A stretch of DNA of 64,000 nucleotides from CAYGWX01 sp964353855 [NCBI: uncultured bacterium] (GTDB lineage: Bacteria; Edwardsbacteria; CAYGWX01), in the NCBI GenBank assembly GCA_964353855.1, contig CAYGWX010000002.1, positions 106,078 through 170,077 of the forward strand. Reading direction: 5' to 3'. Shown here one piece after another: positions 52,345-60,145 of this stretch; position 1 is the first letter of the stretch, and the number at the start of each line of letters is the position of its first letter. The notes below the pieces were generated by a model, which saw only the letters and a list, made by a program, of their open reading frames with translations, made no database searches and was not told the DNA's origin. Made by a program: the position numbers and the translations under genes.

Positions 52345-54540
52345 ATGAACAGGCTGGAAAGTTCGCTTTCAAGCGAGATACTCGGTTCGGGGGACCGGCG
52401 CCGTCTGCGGACGCTCATCCTCGTTCGTCCGGTGGTCGCGACGCTGGCCCTCGGGATGGGCATGGCCTTCTCCGCAGCAGGTGTGATTTCCCTGTCCGTC
52501 GCCGGCTTCGCCGGGTTGATCCTCCTCGCTTGGCTCCTCACCGGGGGGTTCCTCCTCTGGTTCCGGAGCGGATGGTCCCTGCGCGCGCTGCTCCTCCTGC
52601 AGATTTTCCTTGATGCCCTCCTGATTGCCGCCATCGTTTCCCTGACCGGCGGCGGGGAGAGCCAGTTTGCCCTGCTTTATCTGATATTGATCACCTACGC
52701 CGCGAGCTTCCTTTCCCTGCGCGGGGGGGTCCTCACGGCCCTTCTCTCAAGCCTGCTCTTCCCCGGGGCGGCTTACTTCTCTCGGCTTGTGGGGGGCGGG
52801 AGTTTGGGAGGTCTCGACCTTCCGCTGAGGGCCGGCCTGAATGCTATCTCCTTCCTTCTCATGGGCATTTTAGCGGGTTACCTTTCCGAGCGTGCGGCCA
52901 AGGCCAGTGCCGCCCTGGAAGAAGCCTCGCAGGCTCTCCATTCGGTCCGTCTAGACACCGCGGAGATCCTCCGCAACATGGGGAGCGGACTGGTCACCGT
53001 GGATGCCCGCGGACAGGTCGTCTATTTCAACCGGGCGGGCGAAGATATCCTCGGCATCCGGGAGCAGGCGATTCGCGGGAGGCCAGTCCGGGAGGCTTTC
53101 GCCGGCCCCCTCTCCGATATCGGCAGGATGCTCCTCGAGGGCCTGACCACCGGCCAGGCTTACCATCGCCAGGAATTAGCCTTTCGCCGCTCGGACGGGA
53201 CCGTGATCCCCATCGGTTTTAGCACCACGGTCTTATGGGACCCCCGCCAGGGTCGCCACGGAGTCATCGCCATCTTCCAGGATCTCCGGGAGATCAAGGA
53301 GATGGAGGCTCGGGTCCGTGAAGCAGACCGCCTGGCCGCGTTCGGGGAGCTCGCTTCCGGAGTCCTGAAAGAGGTGGAGCAGCCCCTCGCCGCGATTCGC
53401 GAATCCCTCGCCGTGCTCGGGGAAGATTTGGTGGGGCGTTCCGGGCCGGCCCAGCGGTCTCTTGAGGTCATCTCCCACCAGCAGGAGAAGCTCACGGCGA
53501 TCCTGAAGAGCTTCTTCGAGGCGACCCCGCAGGAGGGATTGCGCCGCGAGCCGCCCGGAGGCGGCCGGCGGATCCTGGGAGGGAGCCAGGGAATCCGCGA
53601 TGTTTTGGAGATGATCACCCGGGTGGCGGAAACCGAGAGCACGGTCTTGATTCTGGGCGAAAGCGGGACCGGTAAGGAGCTCGTCGCCCGGGAGTTACAC
53701 GCCCGTTCGCGGAGGCGGGAGGGTCCCTTTGTATCCATCAACTGCGGCGCACTTCCCGAAACCCTTCTGGAAAGCGAGCTTTTCGGCCACCTGCGGGGTT
53801 CATTCACCGGGGCCGTTCGCGACAAGGACGGCTTGCTTAAAGTGGCTGAGGGGGGAACGTTTTTCCTGGACGAGGTCAGTGAAACCTCCCCCGGGGTTCA
53901 GGTGAAGCTCCTGCGCGTTCTACAGGAGAGGGAGCTTGTTCCGGTGGGGGGTTCCAAACCCGTTAAAGTGGATGTTCGCCTCATCTCGGCGACGAATCAG
54001 GACTTGGAGGGTTTGGTGAAGGCCGGTAAGTTCCGGGCGGATCTCTTCTACCGCCTGAACGTGATTCCCATTCGTATCCCCCCTCTGCGCGAGAGGAAGG
54101 AGGATATACCCGTTCTCACTCATTCTGTTTTACAGCGGATTTGTGAGAGTTCTAAGGTGATTCCTAAGCGCCTTTCTCCCGAGACCATGGATTGTTTGCT
54201 GGGTTACTCCTGGCCCGGGAATGTCCGGGAGCTTGAGAATGTCCTTGAGCGTGCCGTGGTCATGGAGTCGGGCCGGACGATTCACCCGGATGTCCTCCCT
54301 CGGACCATTTCCGGGGCCGCTAAGGTCCCCTCCGGTCGGCAGAGGCTTCTCGTCCTTTCCGATGCGGGGCACAAGGCCAGGGAAAAGGAAGAAGTTTTGG
54401 CCGCCATTAAAGAGTGCGCTGGCAATAAGAGTCTGGCGGCAAAGAAGCTTGGTATAAGTTATTCTACCATGTTTCGGAAACTTAGGGAATACGGCTTGGT
54501 GAAGGAACTGCAAAACGGGTCAATATCCGAGGCCCTCTGA
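52345..54540 (+). CDS. PilS-PilR-like fusion: membrane PAS sensor joined to sigma-54 activator
   Basis: 731 aa. Six membrane segments at about 25-180 as in PilS, a PAS domain at about 205-320 (ILRNMGSGLVTVDARGQVVYFNRAGEDILG), a HisKA-like helix pair at about 325-395 in which the phospho-His is Lys (GVLKEVEQPLAAI instead of GxxHExxNPL), no HATPase, then an AAA+ sigma-54-interaction domain from about 410 (GESGTGKE Walker A; GSFTGA contact loop; GGTFFLDEVSE Walker B; Arg finger region FRADLFYRLNVI) and a Fis-type HTH near 690-720. No REC domain. It reads as a one-protein transmembrane activator of the pilin promoter downstream. GSFTGA is a tolerated variant of GAFTGA. Confidence 0.92.
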   Translation: MNRLESSLSSEILGSGDRRRLRTLILVRPVVATLALGMGMAFSAAGVISLSVAGFAGLILLAWLLTGGFLLWFRSGWSLRALLLLQIFLDALLIAAIVSLTGGGESQFALLYLILITYAASFLSLRGGVLTALLSSLLFPGAAYFSRLVGGGSLGGLDLPLRAGLNAISFLLMGILAGYLSERAAKASAALEEASQALHSVRLDTAEILRNMGSGLVTVDARGQVVYFNRAGEDILGIREQAIRGRPVREAFAGPLSDIGRMLLEGLTTGQAYHRQELAFRRSDGTVIPIGFSTTVLWDPRQGRHGVIAIFQDLREIKEMEARVREADRLAAFGELASGVLKEVEQPLAAIRESLAVLGEDLVGRSGPAQRSLEVISHQQEKLTAILKSFFEATPQEGLRREPPGGGRRILGGSQGIRDVLEMITRVAETESTVLILGESGTGKELVARELHARSRRREGPFVSINCGALPETLLESELFGHLRGSFTGAVRDKDGLLKVAEGGTFFLDEVSETSPGVQVKLLRVLQERELVPVGGSKPVKVDVRLISATNQDLEGLVKAGKFRADLFYRLNVIPIRIPPLRERKEDIPVLTHSVLQRICESSKVIPKRLSPETMDCLLGYSWPGNVRELENVLERAVVMESGRTIHPDVLPRTISGAAKVPSGRQRLLVLSDAGHKAREKEEVLAAIKECAGNKSLAAKKLGISYSTMFRKLREYGLVKELQNGSISEAL

Positions 54541-54595
54541 GTTCTCCTTGCGATGTTTGAGGGGGTTGTGATCTACTGTAATTATGCTTATATGA

Positions 54596-54632
54596 GTATG
54601 TCAAAATGACATACTATGTCATTTTGACATAG
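54596..54632. promoter_or_regulatory. Two tandem 17-bp palindromes (candidate enhancer sites)
   Basis: TATGTCA-AAA-TGACATA at 54597-54613 and TATGTCA-TTT-TGACATA at 54615-54631, centres 18 bases apart and about 140 bases upstream of a sigma-54 promoter. Also mutually inverted, so the whole can form a long hairpin. Well placed as binding sites for the upstream Fis-type activator. Confidence 0.75.
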
Positions 54633-54753
54633 TATGTGAACCATTAATCAAGGTAAAGGCTCTAAATTGACGATATTGTAATTCATCTTGTAACATCTTA
54701 TTTTACATATAGGTACGGTTATTTTAAACAAATATTTTTAGTTAAAGTTAATT

Positions 54754-54770
54754 TTGGCATAGGATATGCA
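54754..54770 (+). promoter_or_regulatory. Sigma-54 (-24/-12) promoter of the pilin genes
   Basis: TTGGCAT at 54754-54760 and TGC at 54767-54769; the GG and GC doublets are separated by exactly 10 bases, the sigma-54 spacing. The first pilin ATG is at 54803. The next gene upstream encodes a sigma-54 activator. Confidence 0.85.
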
Positions 54771-54802
54771 ACATTATTGGTGGTGAGAGTGTATAAAAAA
54801 CA

Positions 54803-55225
54803 ATGAAAAGTGAAAAGGCATTTACACTTATAGAATTGATGGTTGTTGTGGTCATCATTGGTATCCTTGCGGCAATAGCCATACCAAACTTTATTCGTAT
54901 GCAGAATCGAGCCAAAGAGTCTGACATTAAAGCAGTGGCTCACGTGGTTCTTCTGACGGTTGAGGAATACAAAACACGTCCTACGTGGGAAGGGATCAAG
55001 CCGCAAAACGTTGCGGAGTTTCTTACGTACCTTCCGACGAACGTTTCGAACAAGAGAAACCCTTTTAATTCGCCGAATACCTATGGCGCGGGGGAACTGA
55101 TCGATCTCTCGCCTAATATGGCCGGCCGAGTAGGCTATCTCTTCAGCGGCCCGAATGTTCCTTATCAGGTGATTGCTTCCGGAGCCGGGAACGCTATTAT
55201 TTTAACCCTTTCGGCCGAATCCTAA
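54803..55225 (+). CDS. Type IV major-pilin-like protein, copy 1
   Basis: 140 aa. Short leader MKSEKA followed by the class III signal FTLIELMVVVVIIGILAAIAIPNF, with Glu at mature position 5. The residue before the cut is Ala, not the usual Gly (A^F), which prepilin peptidases tolerate but is uncommon. The C-terminal globular part has no Cys, so no disulphide loop. The 5' half uses AT-rich codons unlike its neighbour. Lies directly behind the sigma-54 promoter. 67 bases before pilin 2. Confidence 0.93.
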   Translation: MKSEKAFTLIELMVVVVIIGILAAIAIPNFIRMQNRAKESDIKAVAHVVLLTVEEYKTRPTWEGIKPQNVAEFLTYLPTNVSNKRNPFNSPNTYGAGELIDLSPNMAGRVGYLFSGPNVPYQVIASGAGNAIILTLSAES

Positions 55226-55292
55226 GCCGAAAGACGAACATGAGGCGAACCGAAGTTCTCAAATTTAAACAAAGGGAGGAGGTGAAAAAACA

Positions 55293-55712
55293 ATGAAGAC
55301 CAAAGGTTTTACACTCATCGAGCTGATGGTCGTGGTGGTCATCATCGGCATCCTGGCCGCGATTGCCATCCCGAATTTCATCAGAATGCAGAACAGGGCC
55401 AAGGAGTCCGACGTCAAGGCGGTCGCCCACACCTGCCAGCTCGCGGTGGAGGACTACAAGACCAGCCCGAACCAAGAAGGGCAGACACCTCAAACCGTCA
55501 CGCTATGGATCACTTATCTGCCGACGAACGTTACGGTCAAGAGGAATCCCTTTATCCCAGGTGAGGTTTACACAGGTGGCAGTGCAATCGTGCTAGGCCC
55601 GCCTGGGGCAATCAGGGGGCATGTAGGGTATGACGTCGCCGTCGGGGTTCCGTACCGGCTCATCGCCTACGGCAATACCGAGTACATTTTGACCCTCCTT
55701 GAAGGCTCGTAA
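55293..55712 (+). CDS. Type IV major-pilin-like protein, copy 2
   Basis: 139 aa. Leader MKTKG, then G^FTLIELMVVVVIIGILAAIAIPNF with Glu5, and the same first 40 residues as copy 1 (NFIRMQNRAKESD-KAVAH). The C-terminal part diverges (EDYKTSPNQEGQTPQTV, NVTVKRNPFIPGEVYTGG). RBS AGGGAGGAGG. A terminator hairpin follows. Probably co-transcribed with copy 1 from the sigma-54 promoter; the pair could be major and minor, or alternative, pilins. Confidence 0.94.
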   Translation: MKTKGFTLIELMVVVVIIGILAAIAIPNFIRMQNRAKESDVKAVAHTCQLAVEDYKTSPNQEGQTPQTVTLWITYLPTNVTVKRNPFIPGEVYTGGSAIVLGPPGAIRGHVGYDVAVGVPYRLIAYGNTEYILTLLEGS

Positions 55713-55733
55713 GGGACAAGGCTGTCCAGCAAA

Positions 55734-55773
55734 ACAGGGGGTGGCTTTTTTCTAAGCCATCTCCTGTCCTTTT
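55734..55773 (+). terminator. Terminator after the pilin genes
   Basis: ACAGG...TGGCTT and AAGCCA...CCTGT arms (55734-55767) with a T-rich loop and a short TTTT tail at 55770-55773. Imperfect stem, plausible as an end point. Confidence 0.65.
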
Positions 55774-55799
55774 AATGATAAATCGGAGCGTTAAACAGT

Positions 55800-55910
55800 A
55801 GACAAATCGGGTGCCGAGAGGTGTCACTGCGATCCCGTACGAAGAACGGGACGGCAAGGCTTTGACAGGACGGAACGACGAAGCAATCTCGCCGTTCTCC
55901 CAAGCAACCT
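55800..55910. repeat. Dispersed-repeat-like segment (GTCACTGCGA...GAAGCAATCTC)
   Basis: GTGTCACTGCGATCCCGTAC then ...GACGAAGCAATCTCGCC. The GTCATTGCGAG...GAAGCAATCTC pattern is, from memory, a common intergenic repeat in many bacterial genomes. Explains open frames on both strands here. First part of the 665-base gap between the pilins and the GT-C genes. Confidence 0.5.
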
Positions 55911-56059
55911 ATTTTGGCTCTTCTCCCAAGGGAGTGGGTAACGCTTTCTCCATGACGAGGGGCCAACGTTTCGTGCGCTTATCTCGTAATGCCTTTTAGG
56001 GGCCCAAAAAACAGGCCTTCTTTAAGTCCAGCGGCCTAAGATGGGCCACCTTAAGGAGC

Positions 56060-56240
56060 TTATGAAGATTAACCATAAGGAAACCTATGTTCAGGGGTGG
56101 GCTCCCTATGGGCCCCACAAGTTGCATTTTGGGGGACCACTGAACACCCACCACACACCCACCACACACCCACCCTGCACACATCAAGGGTCTCCTAACG
56201 ACATAAGGTGGGGGTGCTTTCAGGCGGCAAGTTTAGTCAA
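56060..56240. repeat. Intergenic element D: 11-bp array
   Basis: ACACCCACCAC at 56144-56154 and 56155-56165, then ACACCCACCCT at 56166-56176. Minus-strand units read GGTGGGTGTGT. Period is exactly 11 as in A, B and C, but I cannot align its flanks to them. No gene is supported in 55.77-56.38 kb. Confidence 0.6.
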
Positions 56241-56378
56241 GGCCATTGGTTACAGGATATTTTGGGATGGGAACAAGGGCAGTTTGCCTTCACGTACTTT
56301 AAGTTATCGCATCCAACTTATTTAATGAACGATGATTAGCTTCCTTTCGCCACCTATCCTTGCCCACTCGATAGGGAG

Positions 56379-58136
56379 ATGAGCCCCTATTTTAAAAAGA
56401 GGATCGTGAGGTTAATGGTCTGCGGGCGCAATCTGATGGACCATAGGGAGCACGCCGAACATTTGCGCTTGGCAATCTGGCTTGCCCTTCTCGCTCTTTT
56501 AGCCTATGCCAACGTGACCGCGAACAAGTTCGTCCTGGATGATAAGTTTTTTCTGGTTGAGAACTATGCCCTCCGCCAGCCGTGGCTGCTCTTCTCCCCC
56601 TTGTTCAAAGCCATCCCTCTGGCCATTCGTCCTGCCATGTTCTTTTCCCTGGCCCTGGATTTTAAAGTTTGGGGCCTCTCTCCTGCGGGTTTTCATCTCA
56701 CGAATCTGCTCCTCCACGTCCTCAATGTCCTGTTGGTGTACAGGGTTGCCTTGCGGCTGCCGGGAGGACGATCCTTTGCTCCCCTTGCCGGCCTGTTGTT
56801 TGCCATTCACCCGGTGCACAGCGAGGCCGTGGCCAGTCTGCTGGGCCGCTCCGACCTGATGATTATGGCCTTCTTCCTCCTCGGCCTCCTCGCTTACCAT
56901 GTGTTTCTCTGTGAGCCTAAGCTTTTCCGCCGGGGAGCCTACTATCTCCTCACCCTCTTCCTCTTCGGCTTGTCCTGTCTAACCAAGGAGAGCGGCATCG
57001 TCCTCCCCCTGCTTCTGGTCCTCAGCGAGAATTCGGTCTGGCGGAGCGTCGGGCCTCGCCGCAGGCTAAAAGCCCAGGCCCTCAGCTTCCTTCCCTTTAT
57101 CGGCTTGGGCCTTCTCTTAATCTGGTTTCGGCAGGCCGTGGTTCCCGCAACCGGTCAGACGGTCTGGGGTGGTGGAGCGTGGCAGACAACTATCCTGATG
57201 GGCTTGGTGATTTGGAAATATGCGGTGCTCATGGTCTTTCCGGCCTTCCTCTCTCCCTTTTACGAGATGAGCTGGCCCACCGGCTGGGCCTGCCTCATGG
57301 TTATAGGGGGAGCCGCTGTTCTCCTCGGAGCAGGGGGACTTACCGTAAAATATCGGCGCTTCCCTCTGATTCCCTGGTCCTTTCTGTGGATCCTTATCGG
57401 CCTCCTGCCGGTATCCAACATCGTTCCGATCCCGGGCACAATGATGGCCGAGCGCTGGCTCTATATTCCCTCCCTGGGCTTCTGCATCGGGTTGGCCTGG
57501 GGGGTCCATGAGATTCTAACGCGGTCCCGTCCCGCCCTGCGGAAAGCCCTCTGGGGCTTCGGTTTCGTAGTTCTCACTCTGGCCGTGGTCCGCATCGTCT
57601 CCTGGAATCCCGTCTGGCGGGACGATCTCTCCCTGAATCAGGCGATCCTCCGGAGGTATCCGCAGAGCGCTCTGGCTCACACGAACCTGGGGAACTACTT
57701 TTACCTTTCCGGCCGGATTCGGGAAGCTAAGGAAGAGTACCTCCAGGCGTTTCTCCTGAAGCCCCGTAGCGCCCAGGTGCATCTCAATCTTGGAAATGTC
57801 TTTTTCGTCCAAGGGGACTCGGTCTCGGGGCTGGCGGAGTTTCGTAAAGCCGTGACCCTCGATTCCATGTTTGGGCCCGCCTGGTTCGCCCTGGGGACGG
57901 CTTACAGGGTGCGGGGGGATCTCGATTCGGCTCTTGCGCACTTTCAGAGAGCGCTTAAGCTTTCCCCCGTCCACCTTCCGGCCCTGGTCTCCGCCGGGAC
58001 GGTTTCGTCGGAGCGAAAGGACTATACCTCCGCAGAAGCTTATTTTCGCCGTGCCCTGCTCCTCGCCCCAGACGATGCTGTTTTGAAAGCATATCTTATT
58101 AGAGCCGTGGAGCTTCGCTCTAAAGAGGGTAAATGA
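56379..58136 (+). CDS. TMTC-like GT-C membrane protein with C-terminal TPR (first of three)
   Basis: 585 aa. About 10 membrane segments then roughly 4 TPRs from about 435. The first outer loop holds FVLDDKFFL with the acidic pair of GT-C enzymes; ...LFAIHPVHSEAVASLLGRSDL follows, a signature of TMTC/protein O-mannosyltransferase-like families. Transfers a sugar from a lipid-phosphate donor to protein, acceptor unknown. Start 56379 has AGGGAG directly before ATG, so ATG 56415 is also possible. Stop overlaps the second gene by 4 bases. Confidence 0.85.
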   Translation: MSPYFKKRIVRLMVCGRNLMDHREHAEHLRLAIWLALLALLAYANVTANKFVLDDKFFLVENYALRQPWLLFSPLFKAIPLAIRPAMFFSLALDFKVWGLSPAGFHLTNLLLHVLNVLLVYRVALRLPGGRSFAPLAGLLFAIHPVHSEAVASLLGRSDLMIMAFFLLGLLAYHVFLCEPKLFRRGAYYLLTLFLFGLSCLTKESGIVLPLLLVLSENSVWRSVGPRRRLKAQALSFLPFIGLGLLLIWFRQAVVPATGQTVWGGGAWQTTILMGLVIWKYAVLMVFPAFLSPFYEMSWPTGWACLMVIGGAAVLLGAGGLTVKYRRFPLIPWSFLWILIGLLPVSNIVPIPGTMMAERWLYIPSLGFCIGLAWGVHEILTRSRPALRKALWGFGFVVLTLAVVRIVSWNPVWRDDLSLNQAILRRYPQSALAHTNLGNYFYLSGRIREAKEEYLQAFLLKPRSAQVHLNLGNVFFVQGDSVSGLAEFRKAVTLDSMFGPAWFALGTAYRVRGDLDSALAHFQRALKLSPVHLPALVSAGTVSSERKDYTSAEAYFRRALLLAPDDAVLKAYLIRAVELRSKEGK

Positions 58137-60145
58137 GAGGCGTCTTAAGAGAGAACATTTTCGGCCTCCGCCGCCCCACAGCCTGGCTCTGGCTCTCCTT
58201 GCTTATGCTGGCTCTTTATATCAACGTCCTTCAAAACGGCTTCGTGTGGGATGACCGGACGATGATCTTCCCCTCTTCCTCTACTGCCGGCATGGCGTCA
58301 GGGAAAACCATTGCACAGGGCGACAGGCTCCTGCAGCGCCCTGTGATGCACTTCTCCTTTCAGATGGACCGCCTCATCTACGGCCGGAACCCCGCCGGCT
58401 TTCATCTCACAAACCTCCTCCTTCACCTCGGTATTGTTTTGGTTTTTGCTGGCTTGGTGAGAAGCCTCCTTGGGTCTGAAGTTTCTGCTCTGATCGCCGG
58501 AGCGCTCTTTGTTTTCCATCCCGTTCACAGTGAGGCTGTGTCTGCTCTCTTGGGTCGTTCGGATCTTCTCGTCGGCCTGTTTTCCTTGCTCGGACTTTTG
58601 GTCTATCGAAAGAGATCGCCGCTCTTCTCTTTGGTCCTCGGTCCTCTCTTTTTCTTGCTCGCCACCGCCAGCAAAGAAAGCGGCCTGGCTACTCTGGGGC
58701 TGTTCGTCTGGTATGACCTCTGTTTTCGTAGGAGCGAAGGCAGGAGACTCTGGATTCGGTGGCTGCCTCTCTTGGCCCTGGTCTTGCTCGCCATTCCGGT
58801 CTATCTTTTCCTTTTACACCGTAATGCCTGGTTGGCTGTGGCTGCGCTGAAGTGGTGGGGGGGGAGCCCCTACCATACTTTCCTGATGATGCTTACCGTA
58901 GGTTGGGAATATGCTCGCCTGCTGATTTTCCCCTCTTGGCTGTCTCCCTGGTATGTAACCCCCCTCGTAAACACTTGGTTGAACTGGAAAGTGGTCCTCG
59001 GCCTTGTGATTCTCTTGGGGGTCTTGGCGATTCTGGTCTTGAGCGTATGCCGCCGCCCCGCTCTTGCTTTCGGCCTGGGCTGGGTGTTTTTGTTCCTTAT
59101 CCCCGTGTCCAACCTCGTCCCCATCCCCGGCTCGATGATGGCCGAGCGCTGGCTCTATGTCCCATCCATGGGCTTCTGTCTGCTCGGCGGAATGGCCTTG
59201 AACTGGGTCTGGACAAAGCTTGTCGTGCCCCGTAGGTCGAGCTGGCGGCTCGGGGGAATCGCCGCCGGAATCATCGTGGCCATTTTAATGGGCTGGCAGA
59301 CGGTCCGCTCCAATGCCGTCTGGCGCGATGACGAAACCCTTTTCAGGCGGGTTATTGTTCGGTTCCCGGATTCCTTCAAGGGTCATGCCAATCTGGGGAA
59401 AACCTTGCTGGACCAGGGGAGAATGACAGAGGCTAAAGGGGAGCTTCGAAAAGCGGTCGCTTTGAAATCGGACAGCCCTTTCCCTTTCCTCTGGCTCGGG
59501 GAGGTCTATCTCAAGGAGGGAAGAGGGGACAGCGCTCAGGCTGCTTTCAGCGAGTCCATTCGTAAAGACTCAACCTTTTATCCCGCTTATTTGAGCCTGG
59601 GAGGGCTTTACCGTCAGGCAGGGAGGGCCGACAGTGCCCTCGCGGTTTATGCCGAGGGACTCAGGCACGTTCAGAGCGCAGAGCTTTATAATAATTACGG
59701 GATTCAATTGGTGGAGCACGGCAGCCTTCCGGACGGGATCCGGGCCTACCAGCAGGCGGTCCGGGTGGATCCCGGCTATGCGCCAGCTTACCACAATATG
59801 GGGAACGCCTACCGCTCCTTGGGTGATTTTCCGGAGGCCGAGATTTCCTATCGGCAGGCCCTCAGAATAGACCCGGCTCTTGCCGAGGCCCATCACGCCT
59901 TGGGTATGCTTTACGGGTCGCAAGGACTTTACTCGGAAGCCGTAAGAGAAATGGAGATGGCTGTGAAGGAGAGGCCAGGAGAGCTGGGCTTTGAGATTGC
60001 CCTGGCCAGGGTCTATGCCGCTGCAGGAGACCCTTTTCGGGCCATCGAGGCTTACGACCGGATCCTGAGTTCGAATCCCGCCATGGGCTTCCTGGTAGCC
60101 GAGCGCGACTCTCTGAAAAAACAGCTCTCATCGAGGCTGCCATGA
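58133..60145 (+). CDS. TMTC-like GT-C membrane protein with long TPR tail (second of three)
   Basis: 670 aa. Same architecture: FVWDDRTMIF acidic loop, HPVHSEAVSALLGRSDLL, 10 or so membrane segments to about 400, then roughly seven TPRs (HANLGKTLLDQGRMTEAKGELRKAVALK...). Start ATG overlaps the previous stop (ATGA). The large TPR tail probably binds a protein partner. Tandem, translationally coupled. Confidence 0.87.
   Translation: MRGVLRENIFGLRRPTAWLWLSLLMLALYINVLQNGFVWDDRTMIFPSSSTAGMASGKTIAQGDRLLQRPVMHFSFQMDRLIYGRNPAGFHLTNLLLHLGIVLVFAGLVRSLLGSEVSALIAGALFVFHPVHSEAVSALLGRSDLLVGLFSLLGLLVYRKRSPLFSLVLGPLFFLLATASKESGLATLGLFVWYDLCFRRSEGRRLWIRWLPLLALVLLAIPVYLFLLHRNAWLAVAALKWWGGSPYHTFLMMLTVGWEYARLLIFPSWLSPWYVTPLVNTWLNWKVVLGLVILLGVLAILVLSVCRRPALAFGLGWVFLFLIPVSNLVPIPGSMMAERWLYVPSMGFCLLGGMALNWVWTKLVVPRRSSWRLGGIAAGIIVAILMGWQTVRSNAVWRDDETLFRRVIVRFPDSFKGHANLGKTLLDQGRMTEAKGELRKAVALKSDSPFPFLWLGEVYLKEGRGDSAQAAFSESIRKDSTFYPAYLSLGGLYRQAGRADSALAVYAEGLRHVQSAELYNNYGIQLVEHGSLPDGIRAYQQAVRVDPGYAPAYHNMGNAYRSLGDFPEAEISYRQALRIDPALAEAHHALGMLYGSQGLYSEAVREMEMAVKERPGELGFEIALARVYAAAGDPFRAIEAYDRILSSNPAMGFLVAERDSLKKQLSSRLP

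Noticed and set aside
54597-54631. Long hairpin as terminator of the activator gene
   Set aside because: The stem could form, but there is no U-tract on either side, and the internal symmetry of each half fits protein-binding palindromes better.
55811-55999. 62-aa open frame after the pilins
   Set aside because: Lies in dispersed-repeat-like DNA (GAAGCAATCTC type) that is open on both strands; no SD.
56041-56325. 94-aa open frame over element D
   Set aside because: Translates the 11-bp repeats into His/Thr/Pro low complexity; no SD and no family.
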